A stretch of DNA of 64,000 nt from Niastella vici (GTDB lineage: Bacteria; Bacteroidota; Bacteroidia; Chitinophagales; Chitinophagaceae): NCBI RefSeq assembly GCF_002077945.1, contig NZ_LVYD01000064.1, forward strand, positions 1-64,000, in the 5' to 3' direction. Of this stretch, positions 17,031-25,744 are shown one piece after another. Position numbers and translations under genes: made by a program. The notes beneath the pieces were generated by a model that worked only from the letters and a program-made list of their open reading frames with translations, did no database searches and was not told the origin of the DNA. The stretch's first letter is position 1. Each line of letters opens with the position of its first letter.

Positions 17031-17948
17031 TTATCCAGGTGACGCGTTCCGATTTTGCCACCACGCGTTCAGCGTTTCATGTGGCGAGGGATACATGCTA
17101 TTCATAGGTCGGTGAATTAAATTCACTTCACGCCTGAATATTTCCGTCAACGCCTGTTTGGCGTTTTGACCGTCTGGCGTATTCGGCATGTAGGTAAAGG
17201 CGACGCGGTAACCATATTTGTAGAAATAACCATTGCATTGAGGCAAGCAAGAATAGTCATTCAGGATAAGCGCATCGCTTTTCAGTACCGAAACCTTTTG
17301 ATGTTCCAAAAGCGAAAAGTAGTCCCATCTATCCTTGAACACATGAATATAGGGTTGGCCAGTTATTTCCCCTCGAATGAAAGATACCCAAGGCTGGCTT
17401 TCCAGATATTCACGGAAATATTTATTTTCTACCAGATAGCCGTCATCATCATTGGGAAAACTGAACGCAATGAAGTGCGATTTTTTCTCCCGGTCATAGA
17501 TATTCACTTCCTGCATATACTTCTGGGCCAGCTTTAGCGAAATTCCTTTCGCTTCAACTTCTCCAATAAGCGCAGGATCTTCGATCTTTTTCGTGTTGCT
17601 AATCGAATAGCGCGGCTGGCTTTGGGTTGGCTCGGTTGATACGGTGATTGAATAGGCCGATACTTTACCCATCGTACTTTCAATAAAGGCCAGTGCGTCT
17701 GATACGGTGTGCGGCCTACTATTGTGTTCAAGGTGCGCCATTGCAAAGTCAATGATCGTTCCCCCTTTTTTAAGCCGATAGTCATACCAGACATTGTCTT
17801 TGAGGTTCACATGCAAGTTTGGTTTCTTGCCTTTCTTCTTTTCGGGATAGTGGTAATACGCATCCTTTTGTGTTTTCCTTCCGGGTTTAAAACCCAGCTT
17901 GTCCAAAATTTCAAAAAGTGATATGGTTTTCGCCTGTTCAGCATTCAT
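17031..17948 (-). CDS. CHC2/TOPRIM primase-like protein
   Basis: 305 aa from MNAEQAKT at 17948, which has a GAGGAT ribosome site six bases upstream; a 20-aa longer reading exists. The N-terminus follows the DnaG zinc-finger layout (LGFKPG, NLHVNLKDNVWYDYRLKKGGTIIDF), but the zinc cysteines are absent. The C-terminal half reads as TOPRIM-like (VSVLKSDALILNDYSCL, GYRVAFTYMPNTPDGQNAKQAL), with weak acidic residues. It is probably an element-encoded replication or conjugation primase relative with uncertain activity. Confidence 0.75.
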   Translation of the reverse strand: MNAEQAKTISLFEILDKLGFKPGRKTQKDAYYHYPEKKKGKKPNLHVNLKDNVWYDYRLKKGGTIIDFAMAHLEHNSRPHTVSDALAFIESTMGKVSAYSITVSTEPTQSQPRYSISNTKKIEDPALIGEVEAKGISLKLAQKYMQEVNIYDREKKSHFIAFSFPNDDDGYLVENKYFREYLESQPWVSFIRGEITGQPYIHVFKDRWDYFSLLEHQKVSVLKSDALILNDYSCLPQCNGYFYKYGYRVAFTYMPNTPDGQNAKQALTEIFRREVNLIHRPMNSMYPSPHETLNAWWQNRNASPG

Positions 17949-18020
17949 TGTATCCTCACGATGGAATAATGTTTCAAAGGGCAGAGGGGAAAGAAAGTTC
18001 TGATACAACTTTCTTTCCCT

Positions 18021-18224
18021 TTATGTTTTAGGCTTTAGTCGTCGCTCCCTGTATTCTTCAAGAACCGATTGCCAATAATAGACGCGGCCGTTTTCCTCCT
18101 TTTGTGGTTTGAAGTCATACCGCTTGGTACTGTCATAGACTGCAAGTGTACCAACTGCATGCTTGACAAAAGAGGCGGCATGTTTGCGGTATATTTTTTT
18201 ATCCCCTGTAATGGGTAATTGCAT
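18021..18224 (-). CDS. Small hypothetical protein
   Basis: 67 aa, basic, containing a compact strand-rich middle (VGTLAVYDSTKRYDF, NGRVYYWQSVLEEYRERR). It precedes the primase-like gene by about 70 nt in the same direction. No family recognised. Confidence 0.55.
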   Translation of the reverse strand: MQLPITGDKKIYRKHAASFVKHAVGTLAVYDSTKRYDFKPQKEENGRVYYWQSVLEEYRERRLKPKT

Positions 18225-18252
18225 TGAAACTCCTTATTGTGATGTGGTATTG

Positions 18253-18276
18253 GCGCTTTTGGATTTTCAAAAGCGC
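18253..18276. promoter_or_regulatory. 9-bp perfect inverted repeat upstream of the 67-aa gene
   Basis: GCGCTTTTG, 6-nt loop, CAAAAGCGC. It lies about 30 nt before the start of the minus-strand small gene, so it is in its 5' leader or promoter. Confidence 0.5.
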
Positions 18277-18323
18277 ACGGCATAAAACAGCGTTTTTGTG
18301 AAAAGTCAATAAACGGCACATTG

Positions 18324-18836
18324 ATTTAAAGGTTTTTCTAGCGTTTATTTCAGATCAGTTACAATTGTATGTGCCAACCATCAGATAAAACTGCACGGCA
18401 AGGCCGAACCTTTAAATGATAAGACGCTTTTCAATCCCGTGCATTGGCTATGGCATGTTGCCCGCCTTTTTTCATTTCGTTAGGGGTTTACTATGGCTAC
18501 TGTGCAGGAAATCGAACACGTATTGAAATTGGCTGCAAAGGTTGTGGCGCTATATGGCGAAACTTACTTGCCAACGTTTCAACGTGTATATCGGGAATTG
18601 CAAATGGCTAAGAACAATCAAGATCAAAAAACACTTGCTTTGGAAATTGCGATGCAGTATGGTGAATGAAGCAATGGTTGTTATCACACATGTTGTCACA
18701 CAAAAATGGTGCATGTAGGATGTAGCTATTGCGCAATTTCAACCAGATAGATTCACTCATTTTGGTTGAAACGCGCCCTTCGCCCGCTCCAATTTATATC
18801 TCCCCGGTATATCAAAAGCGAAGCAAACCTTTAAAT
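18324..18836. repeat. Three copies of ATTTAAAGGTT
   Basis: The 11-mer occurs at 18324-18334 in plus orientation and at 18407-18417 and 18826-18836 in minus orientation. They bracket a small gene and end about 90 nt before the tyrosine recombinase. They may be recombinase arm-type or regulator sites. Confidence 0.5.
18493..18669 (+). CDS. Small hypothetical protein (58 aa)
   Basis: Open frame from ATG at 18493 to TGA at 18669, with GGGG six bases upstream. The product is a short helical protein (EIEHVLKLAAKVVALYGE, TFQRVYRELQMAKNN). It lies between copies of the ATTTAAAGGTT repeat and upstream of the tyrosine recombinase. Its size and place would suit an excisionase or regulator, but the sequence does not show a DNA-binding motif. 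Confidence 0.5.
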   Translation: MATVQEIEHVLKLAAKVVALYGETYLPTFQRVYRELQMAKNNQDQKTLALEIAMQYGE

Positions 18837-18928
18837 CGCAAGCGTAATTCTCATTATGCCTGCCAATGTGGTTAGTGTCCGGCCCGTTTCAATCCTGAAT
18901 CTGTCACCCAGAGAGGAATGCAAGGGTC

Positions 18929-20215
18929 ATGTCACATGTGCTGTGCCGCAATGGTAACTACTATTTCAATCGCAGAGTCCCAAGAGAATTTAAAGAATAC
19001 GATCCCCGAACCAATATTCGGGTATCTCTTAATACCGACAGCAAGAAAATTGCTATCCGTTTAGCCAATGAAAAGAACAACCAGCTTGAGGCTTATTGGG
19101 CCTCCCTGCTTAAAACCGGGGAAAAGTATACCGAATCAAAATACAAGGCTCTGATTGATCGAGCCCAAACATTGGGATTTACCTATTATTATAACCAGTT
19201 TTTAGCAGAGCTTCCCTTTAATGAAATTTCAGCTCGGTATCTGTTTCTTGAAAAGCAGAATTTTAATGAAAAACAGGTTGAAGCGGTTCTGGGTGCCGAA
19301 GAAAAGCCTGTTATCCAGCTTAAAGATGCTCTGCGTTTATTTTGGGATTTGTCGAAAGACAAAATCATTGACAAATCTGAATATCAGATCAGAAAGTGGG
19401 AAAATCCACGGGAAAGAGCCTTCAACAATTTCCTCCTGTGCGTTGGCAATAAACCAATAGTTGAAATTACCAGAAATGATGTTGTAAACTTTAGAAACTG
19501 GTGGATTGAACGATTAAATAGTGGCGAATATGTTTCTAATACTGCCAATAAAGAACTCGTCAACGTAAAGACGATCATTACAACAGTCGCAGATCATTAC
19601 AATCTTGGCCTTGATGATACACGTATATTTAAGAAAATACAGATCAAGCGGGATGATGCAGGTAAGCGCCCTGCATTTACGACCGCTTTTCTTCTTGAAA
19701 CTTTCCTAAAGCCCGAAAATCTTGCAGGGTTGAACGAACAAGCAAGGAACGCTTTGTATGCGTTTTCTGAAACGGGCGCAGGTATTTCCGAGCTTGTTAG
19801 CCTGTTACCCGAAGATATACGGCTGCAAGCTGAAATCCCGCATATTGTAATCGTATCACGAAAAGGCAGCTCGCAAAAAACTAAATATCGTAGACGTGAA
19901 ATCCCGCTTGTCGGATATGCGCTCGATGCTTTTGAGGCATGTCCTAATGGGTTTACTCACTATGCGGGTAATCCTGATAACCTTACTGCTGTTTTGAACA
20001 AATACTTGGGCGAAAATAACCTATTCCCCAGTGAAGAACATACCGTTTATTCCCTGCGGCACAGTTTTCAGGATAGGTTGTTAGCTATAAAGGCACTCGA
20101 TAGGGAGCAAGCTGATTTAATGGGCCACAAGTTTGAACGTCCAGATTATGGTGTAGGAGTTACACTCGGACAAAAATTGGAATGTTTAAAAAAAATCCAG
20201 TTAAAACCCCTTTAA
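18929..20215 (+). CDS. Tyrosine recombinase with DUF6538-like N-terminus
   Basis: 428 aa. The N-terminus (NYYFNRRVPREF, RVSLNTDSKKIAIRLANE) is the arm-binding type seen in DUF6538 integrases of Proteobacteria. The catalytic half has SLRHSFQDRL, MGHKFERPDYGVG (His and probable nucleophile Tyr) and a lysine in SRKGSSQKTKYRRREIPL. The first catalytic Arg, normally in TGxRxxEL, is Gly here (ETGAGISEL). It may be impaired or use another Arg. It starts 67 bp before the ABC-3C genes in the same direction and probably travelled with them. Confidence 0.85.
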   Translation: MSHVLCRNGNYYFNRRVPREFKEYDPRTNIRVSLNTDSKKIAIRLANEKNNQLEAYWASLLKTGEKYTESKYKALIDRAQTLGFTYYYNQFLAELPFNEISARYLFLEKQNFNEKQVEAVLGAEEKPVIQLKDALRLFWDLSKDKIIDKSEYQIRKWENPRERAFNNFLLCVGNKPIVEITRNDVVNFRNWWIERLNSGEYVSNTANKELVNVKTIITTVADHYNLGLDDTRIFKKIQIKRDDAGKRPAFTTAFLLETFLKPENLAGLNEQARNALYAFSETGAGISELVSLLPEDIRLQAEIPHIVIVSRKGSSQKTKYRRREIPLVGYALDAFEACPNGFTHYAGNPDNLTAVLNKYLGENNLFPSEEHTVYSLRHSFQDRLLAIKALDREQADLMGHKFERPDYGVGVTLGQKLECLKKIQLKPL

Positions 20216-20282
20216 ATGCTTTTATTTAAATAAAAAATTTGTTATATATTAGACTATTAAACTTGGCCGTTAGATAACGTTT

Positions 20283-21380
20283 ATGCCTGATTTGACAACC
20301 CCTACGTTTACCGATCTGCCAGACCCTAAACCTACGGGCTCTGCGACAGCGCATCATGTCACTTACGGTAAGTTAATGATACCACAACAACAAATTCTGA
20401 CATATTCATCCGACGAATGGGAGCGTTTTATTGAAGAGTGGGCGGATAGTCAAAAATCATCTTATAAAAGGGTCGCACGATTTTCTGGCCCTGATGATAT
20501 GGGCATCGACGTTGCTGGTTTCACTGACGAAAAAGAGATTTATGGCGTCTGGGATAACTTTCAATGCAAACACTATAAAGACCCGTTAGGCCCGTCGAAA
20601 GCAGCATTAGAAGTAGGAAAAATTCTGTATCATAGTTATCAAGATCATTTTGCAATTCCAAGAAAATCTTATTTCATAGCCCCTAAAGATTGTAGTATTG
20701 CTTTGAAGAAGTTGTTGGGTGATCCTATACAACTTAAAAAGTATGTATTTAATAACTGGGACAATATATGCGCAGAAAAAATTACTTCCACTGCTAAAGT
20801 AGAGTTGGTTGACGATTTTAAGGACTACGCTGAGAAATTTGACTATTCAATTTTTACATCCAAGTCTACTCTTGAGATAATCGGAGAACATCGAAAAACG
20901 GCTTGGTTTGCCGTGCGTTTTGGAGGTGGTCTTCCCGAACGCCCAAAAGTAATACCTCCTCCTGATGAAGTTCAAATATCTGAAAGTCGATATGTTGAGC
21001 AGCTATTTGAGGCTTACAGCGATCATAAGAAGGCTTCCTTGAAGCAAGCCAGCGACTTGAGTGCTTGGCAAGAATTGACTGATCACTATAACAGGCAAAG
21101 AGAATTATTCTTTAATGCTGAGGCATTACGAAATTTTGCACGTGATAAGGTACCACCTGGAACATTTGATGAACTACAAAATGAGATATTCCATGGCGTG
21201 ATAGACATTGAAGCCGGTTTTCATGCGGACGCATTGATAAGACTAAATGCTGTTACATTTGCCGCTGCTAATCTACCTTTGACATCAAACCCGTTGATTA
21301 GCGCGGTGACAATCCAAGATAAAAAAGGTGTTTGTCACCAGCTTGCTAATGTAAATCGCTTAATTTGGAAAAAGCCATGA
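20283..21380 (+). CDS. ABC-3C effector: predicted nuclease component
   Basis: 365 aa. The N-terminal half has a restriction-endonuclease-like layout: helix with EWERFIEEWADSQ, then GPDDMGIDVAGF and WDNFQCKHYK (the D ... QxK catalytic pattern of Mrr-type enzymes). The C-terminal half matches the accessory domain style of ABC-three-component effectors. It overlaps the middle component by ATGA. In known ABC-3C systems the effector is held by the ATPase complex and released on invasion. Assignment is by gene order plus motifs. Confidence 0.78.
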   Translation: MPDLTTPTFTDLPDPKPTGSATAHHVTYGKLMIPQQQILTYSSDEWERFIEEWADSQKSSYKRVARFSGPDDMGIDVAGFTDEKEIYGVWDNFQCKHYKDPLGPSKAALEVGKILYHSYQDHFAIPRKSYFIAPKDCSIALKKLLGDPIQLKKYVFNNWDNICAEKITSTAKVELVDDFKDYAEKFDYSIFTSKSTLEIIGEHRKTAWFAVRFGGGLPERPKVIPPPDEVQISESRYVEQLFEAYSDHKKASLKQASDLSAWQELTDHYNRQRELFFNAEALRNFARDKVPPGTFDELQNEIFHGVIDIEAGFHADALIRLNAVTFAAANLPLTSNPLISAVTIQDKKGVCHQLANVNRLIWKKP

Positions 21381-21862
21381 ATTCACAAACTATAACTTTC
21401 AATAGTCCATTGGAATCTGGCCTTCGCTTGGTTGGATTACTTACAAAAGCGTACCCTATCACCTATGACATACAAAGGCTTGTTATTTTGGATTACTTTG
21501 TTGTTCATACTGGTGATTTGGGAGGGCCTGAAAGCTTACATGCAGCGTTGCCAATGAGATCAAAAGAGTTGCTTGTCAGAAGGAAACTTATTGAGAGTGG
21601 ATTGCTGCTTATGATGAGCAGAAATCTAATTGAGCGAATTGTATCCCCCGAAGGCATTTCGTATGCAGCAGGTGAAATGTCTGAGACTTTTCTAAACGCT
21701 TTAACAAGTCCATACTTGCAGAGATTGCTTGAAAGGGCTCAATGGGTTGTAGACAATTTTGGGATTATGAATGACGAATTGTTAAAAAGTACAACACGCA
21801 AATTTTTCGATGATTGGGTTGAAGAATTTCATACCATTCAACAAAGTTTAGGTGTTCAATGA
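21377..21862 (+). CDS. ABC-3C middle component
   Basis: 161 aa from ATG at 21377, which overlaps the upstream stop (ATGA); a TTG start 12 nt earlier is also open. Helical protein with ESGLRLVGLLTKAYPITYDI, LVILDYFVVHTGDLGGPESLH and SKELLVRRKLIESGLLLM, as in winged-helix middle components of ABC-3C systems. It should bridge effector and ATPase. Confidence 0.78.
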   Translation: MNSQTITFNSPLESGLRLVGLLTKAYPITYDIQRLVILDYFVVHTGDLGGPESLHAALPMRSKELLVRRKLIESGLLLMMSRNLIERIVSPEGISYAAGEMSETFLNALTSPYLQRLLERAQWVVDNFGIMNDELLKSTTRKFFDDWVEEFHTIQQSLGVQ

Positions 21863-23730
21863 ATGAGAATGCTATCATAATAAGGTCGCTTTGCTTTACT
21901 GGAAATAATAAACCAGATGCCCTACTAAATTTCGATAGGGGGTTAAACATCTTATATGGCGCTTCTGAGACAGGAAAATCATTTGTATTGGAAGCTATAG
22001 ATTATATGTTTGGCGCTTCCACCGAATTGCGTGATATACCAGAAAGAAATGGTTATGATAGGGTTTTTTTAGGCTTCGAAACACTCCAAGGTGAACAATT
22101 TACTTTAATGCGTTCAACTCAAGGTGGAAACTTTTTGCTTTTTACCGGACTTCATCAGAATCTACCCAACGATCAGCAAGGCGTCACCCTCGGAGCACGG
22201 CATAGTCCGAATAACGAGAACAATGTTTCAGGGTTTTTATTACAAAAATTAGGGTTGCAAGGAAAGCAGCTAAAAAGAAACGCAAAGGGTGAAACAAGGG
22301 CACTTAGTTTTAGAGATTTAGCTCATTTGTGCATAATTGATGAAACTGATATTCAAAAGAAAGGCTCGCCAATTGAAACCGGACAACATCTTTCAAAAAC
22401 ACTGGAATTTTCACTTTTTAAGCTATTACTAACAGGAGTAGATGATAGTTCATATGTTGCAATACTTGAAGAACAGGTTTCAGTTAAACCTCCTGATCCC
22501 AAAATTGAACTAATTGATGAACTAATAGTTTCAATCACCGGAAAATTATCACGCGAAGGAAACATTGAGGCAGATTTAAGGGCGCAATTAGCAAGGTTAG
22601 AGACAACTATTGCTGATAGACAAAATACCCTTCGCGAAAGTGAAAGGACTTACAGTACTCTCTTAAATTCATCATTGGATTTAAGAAAACGTATTCAAGA
22701 GGGTGAAAGCCGCCGATCTGAAATCAGCGAATTAATAGCAAGATTCAGACTTCTTGATGAGCATTATAAATCTGATCTTGAACGATTAGCGGCTATTAAG
22801 GAAGCGGGGTCATTACTTTCCGCTTTACCTCCAACTAGTTGCCCATTATGCGGAGCTTTACCAGATCACCAACATCCAGAAGAAGATGTTGATATGAACA
22901 CTGACAATATTATTCAGGCTACCACTGCAGAAAGTTTAAAAATACAAATGTTACAAAAAGAGTTGCAGGACACTATAACCGAGCTAAGCAGAGAGGGTGA
23001 GAATTTTGATAGAATTATTCCAACCTTGCAACGCCAAGAAAATGAAATTGCACAAAGGCTAAATACCTTCAATAGAAACTTGCTTTCGGATCGAGACGAT
23101 TTTGCCGCTTTACTAGAAAAGAAATTAGAAATTCGTTCGTCGATATCTATATTTGACCAAATAAATGAATTAAATCAACGAAAGGATGCTTTGTCCATTT
23201 CGGTTGGAACAAGTGCAGTACAACCTATTGAAACTACTCCTTCTCAAGTCATAGAACTTTCAACCTCAATTTTGGATGATTTTGCTATTCTGATCGAAAA
23301 AATTCTTAAAGACTGGAATTTTCCTGATGCTGAAAGAGTGCAATTTGATTCTACTTCAAGAGACTTGATAATTTCTGGCAAAAAGCGTGGCAGTCGAGGA
23401 AAAGGTATGAGATCAATTACTCATGCTGCGTTTTTGATAGGAGTTCTTGAATTTTGTAAGAATAAAAATTATTCTCATCCCGGCTTTCTGGTTTTAGACT
23501 CTCCGCTTCTTGCGTATCGTGAACCAGAAAATGACGAAGACGATCTATCAGGCACAGATGTCCAAGAGAAGTTTTACGAATATTTATCAGCTTGGACTGA
23601 TAGGCAGATTATAATCATCGAAAATATTACTCCACCAGATACAATTCTGCAATCATCCGCAAAAACGACGATGTTCAGTAAAAATGATCGGCAGGGGCGA
23701 TACGGATTCTTCCCACAAGACACTAAATAA
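21859..23730 (+). CDS. ABC-3C ATPase (SMC/Rad50-like)
   Basis: 623 aa. Walker A is LYGASETGKSFVLEAIDYMFG (residues about 32-52). A long coiled coil (about 220-420) is interrupted by a zinc-hook-like CPLCGALPDH, and Walker B (FLVLDSPLLAYREP) is near residue 545. This is the DNA-sensing ATPase of an ABC-3C anti-invader system. It overlaps the middle component by ATGA, so all three genes are translationally coupled. Base composition is AT-rich. Confidence 0.85.
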   Translation: MNENAIIIRSLCFTGNNKPDALLNFDRGLNILYGASETGKSFVLEAIDYMFGASTELRDIPERNGYDRVFLGFETLQGEQFTLMRSTQGGNFLLFTGLHQNLPNDQQGVTLGARHSPNNENNVSGFLLQKLGLQGKQLKRNAKGETRALSFRDLAHLCIIDETDIQKKGSPIETGQHLSKTLEFSLFKLLLTGVDDSSYVAILEEQVSVKPPDPKIELIDELIVSITGKLSREGNIEADLRAQLARLETTIADRQNTLRESERTYSTLLNSSLDLRKRIQEGESRRSEISELIARFRLLDEHYKSDLERLAAIKEAGSLLSALPPTSCPLCGALPDHQHPEEDVDMNTDNIIQATTAESLKIQMLQKELQDTITELSREGENFDRIIPTLQRQENEIAQRLNTFNRNLLSDRDDFAALLEKKLEIRSSISIFDQINELNQRKDALSISVGTSAVQPIETTPSQVIELSTSILDDFAILIEKILKDWNFPDAERVQFDSTSRDLIISGKKRGSRGKGMRSITHAAFLIGVLEFCKNKNYSHPGFLVLDSPLLAYREPENDEDDLSGTDVQEKFYEYLSAWTDRQIIIIENITPPDTILQSSAKTTMFSKNDRQGRYGFFPQDTK

Positions 23731-23787
23731 TTTTTGTACATGCAGTCCTAATTCTTCTTGTTAGACTTATGTTAGACTTTAACAAAA

Positions 23788-23818
23788 AAGCGACTATGAA
23801 TTTTGTTCATAATCGCTT
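23788..23818. terminator. Hairpin terminator between ABC-3C and tRNA scar
   Basis: AAGCGACTATGAA/TTCATAATCGCTT, 13 bp with one G-T, 5-nt loop. Six A on the left side and TTTTC on the right make it usable in both directions: for ABC-3C on plus and for the former tRNA on minus. Confidence 0.75.
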
Positions 23819-23829
23819 GATTTTCTTCG

Positions 23830-23859
23830 TGGTGTGGGGCGGGATCGAACCGCCGACAC
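23830..23859 (-). other. tRNA 3'-end fragment (attachment-site scar)
   Basis: On the minus strand GGCGG-TTCGATC-CCGCC is a perfect T-arm followed by CCACACC and A, i.e. acceptor 3' strand and discriminator. The matching 5' strand GGTGTGG and a D-arm are not found upstream. An intrinsic terminator follows. This is what remains at one end when an element integrates into a tRNA gene; the intact tRNA is not in the window. Confidence 0.55.
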
Positions 23860-23926
23860 GTTGACACTGATTTTGCTAATATCAGGACCAGCCGATCCGT
23901 CTTGTCATCCGTAACATAAACGAAAA

Positions 23927-23959
23927 GCCGCCCCTGAGCTCTGACACAACAGGGGCGGC
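23927..23959 (-). terminator. Intrinsic terminator after the outer-membrane protein gene
   Basis: GCCGCCCCTG/CAGGGGCGGC, 10 bp, followed on the minus strand by TTTTCG. It lies 30 nt after the stop of the porin-like gene. Confidence 0.8.
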
Positions 23960-23989
23960 GTGGCGATGAGGGTACGGCTTAAACTCTTG

Positions 23990-24631
23990 TCACGGCTTGG
24001 CTGGCTTCTTGCCAAACCGGAAATATAGCCCTGCCTGAATAGCGTTTATGGTGATGCGCTGGTTTGATGGGAATGTCAAAAGGCTTGCGCCTTTATCAGA
24101 GGCACGATTGCTCAGACCAAACACATAGCGCACGTCAATCCCAAAGCGGTATTTGAACGTCCATTCCAGCCCACCTACGGCGGATACTCCGGCCTTTGTA
24201 TAGCTGCTATCCGTCAAATTCAGGTTTTTCTGTTTTTGCTCATACGCATCATAATAATGCTGTTCGGCTTTCAGTAACACGTCCAGTTGCGGCCCGGCGT
24301 AAAAAGCTATCTTCCCGACATGGAGCTTGGCAAGAACAGGAATGGCAAGCTGGTGAAGCTGTTCAAACGCCGTCACGTTCTCCTTAACCGAATGGCCGAC
24401 ATAGAAAAACTCCGGCTGCAAGCTAAAATGCTTGTTAAACCGAACTTCGACCTGTCCCCCGGCATAGAAGTAATTGTCATCATTAACGCTTTGCAAGGGC
24501 GGTGCGATAACGGATGCGTTGAAATGCGGAAAGTTGAATCCGGCCTTGATGCCAAAGCGAACTTTACTTTGTGCATGGGCGCTTGTGAACATTCCCATAA
24601 AGGCTAACGGCAGCAATAGTTTTGGTGTCAT
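23990..24631 (-). CDS. Outer-membrane beta-barrel protein
   Basis: 213 aa. Signal peptide (LLPLAFMGMFTSAHAQ, cleaved near residue 20), then alternating strands (KVRFGIKAGFNFPHF, FYAGGQVEVRFNKHFSLQPEF) ending GLYFRFGKK. It matches small Bacteroidota OMP_b-brl_2/PorT-like barrels of unknown substrate. It is grouped with a lipoprotein and a resolvase in one direction, as cargo of the element. Confidence 0.8.
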   Translation of the reverse strand: MTPKLLLPLAFMGMFTSAHAQSKVRFGIKAGFNFPHFNASVIAPPLQSVNDDNYFYAGGQVEVRFNKHFSLQPEFFYVGHSVKENVTAFEQLHQLAIPVLAKLHVGKIAFYAGPQLDVLLKAEQHYYDAYEQKQKNLNLTDSSYTKAGVSAVGGLEWTFKYRFGIDVRYVFGLSNRASDKGASLLTFPSNQRITINAIQAGLYFRFGKKPAKP

Positions 24632-24662
24632 AGATCATGTTTAAAAGTGAAATGAATTTAGG

Positions 24663-25064
24663 TTATTGAAGCTGGATGTTTTTGCATTGGCTCTGCTCAC
24701 AGGGCACAGTGATGGTTCCCGTCCAGGTCTTTCCCGAGCAAGTCGCCTTATACGTGTAGGTTTTGCCCATATACAAATCGAAGGTGGCAAAGCGCCCATA
24801 ATTGACATTGTTGCATTGTGGCGGTGTGGGTGACGTGTAGGAAATCACTGCCTGATAGGGGCCAACGATTTTTCCGCTGGCGTCCTTCACTTCAACGGTG
24901 ATGCTGCCGCAAGAAAAATCATGATCGATCCAAAAAATGTAAGTGTTAGGTGGAACAACGCCGCTATAAGAGCCGCATGGATTACCGCCATCATCTTTCT
25001 TCTTACAGGCGGATAGAATTGAAATCGCGCATAGTATCGCTGTAAGCCATTGTTTCTTCATCAT
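24663..25064 (-). CDS. Lipoprotein with repeated cysteines
   Basis: 133 aa. The lipobox is AISILSACKKKDDGG, with cleavage before Cys20. The mature part is beta-rich with six further Cys (NPCGSY, DFSCGS, PQCNNV, KATCSG, VPCEQSQCKN), probably disulphide-bonded in the periplasm. It is encoded 31 nt upstream of the barrel protein and likely works with it. No family named. Confidence 0.75.
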   Translation of the reverse strand: MMKKQWLTAILCAISILSACKKKDDGGNPCGSYSGVVPPNTYIFWIDHDFSCGSITVEVKDASGKIVGPYQAVISYTSPTPPQCNNVNYGRFATFDLYMGKTYTYKATCSGKTWTGTITVPCEQSQCKNIQLQ

Positions 25065-25066
25065 CG

Positions 25067-25744
25067 TTATTTAGTTTTTGTTGTTAATTCATGTAACAGG
25101 TTATGCACTGTGCTGGCATGCCAGCCTGTTTTCTTATGATAGGTGCGGATTTTTCGGCGGTTGAGTTCTCCTAATATGCCCCTTTGCGTTGTAATGCCCC
25201 GTCGTTGCATCTTCTGAATGATGGGCCGCATCTTTTTTAAAAAAGCCTTCTTCTTCCGCCGCATTGTCTTTCTTCTCTTTTTACTGTTGCCACCCAGCTT
25301 TACGCCCTTATTTCTCGCTGATACCAAAGCATTTTTCGTGTTGCGGCTAATATCATCCCCTGCGAGATCGTCCATGAGCGCTTGAAACAGTTTTGAACGC
25401 TTGTCGGCTGTAGGATTGTCAACACTTTTAAAATCTAGGCCACTGTCAATCAGGTCATAAACAAATCCGAGGTTTCGGGCAATTCGGCTTTGATTAGCTG
25501 CATACAAGGACAAATTGTTTTTGCGGCAATAGTCGATTGTCTTTTTTAGTTTGGGACGCAGGCGGGGTCTGCCGCTGCCGATTTCAATAAATTCCTTGAC
25601 CAGTTGAATATTGTTAGCCTTGAAATAATAAGCGATAAGGCGTCTTTGTGCTGCCAGTCCTAATCCGCTTTTCCCTTGACGGCGTGTTGATACACGAAGG
25701 TGACTGACTCCTTTTTTAATTTGTTTGGTTGGTGTTCTGCTCAT
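25067..25744 (-). CDS. Small serine recombinase/resolvase
   Basis: 225 aa. The resolvase N-domain has the catalytic serine in HLRVSTRRQGKSGLGLAAQ, and the usual LDRLSR motif is altered to NQSRIARNLGFVYDL. A very basic linker (KKRRKTMRRKKKAFLKK) leads to a short helix-turn-helix region (RGITTQRGILGELNRR). It is probably a DNA invertase or resolvase of the element. Two bases separate it from the lipoprotein gene. Confidence 0.75.
   Translation of the reverse strand: MSRTPTKQIKKGVSHLRVSTRRQGKSGLGLAAQRRLIAYYFKANNIQLVKEFIEIGSGRPRLRPKLKKTIDYCRKNNLSLYAANQSRIARNLGFVYDLIDSGLDFKSVDNPTADKRSKLFQALMDDLAGDDISRNTKNALVSARNKGVKLGGNSKKRRKTMRRKKKAFLKKMRPIIQKMQRRGITTQRGILGELNRRKIRTYHKKTGWHASTVHNLLHELTTKTK

Noticed and set aside
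3251-18026. 12-base word ACATAAAGGGAA at 3251-3262 and inverted at 18015-18026
   Set aside because: Too short to claim as an att pair, and the second copy is in inverted orientation at a gene end; probably chance.
18760-18800. tRNA-like 3' end near the tyrosine recombinase (CGCCCGCTCCA)
   Set aside because: No T-arm stem can be formed around it, so the similarity is not supported.
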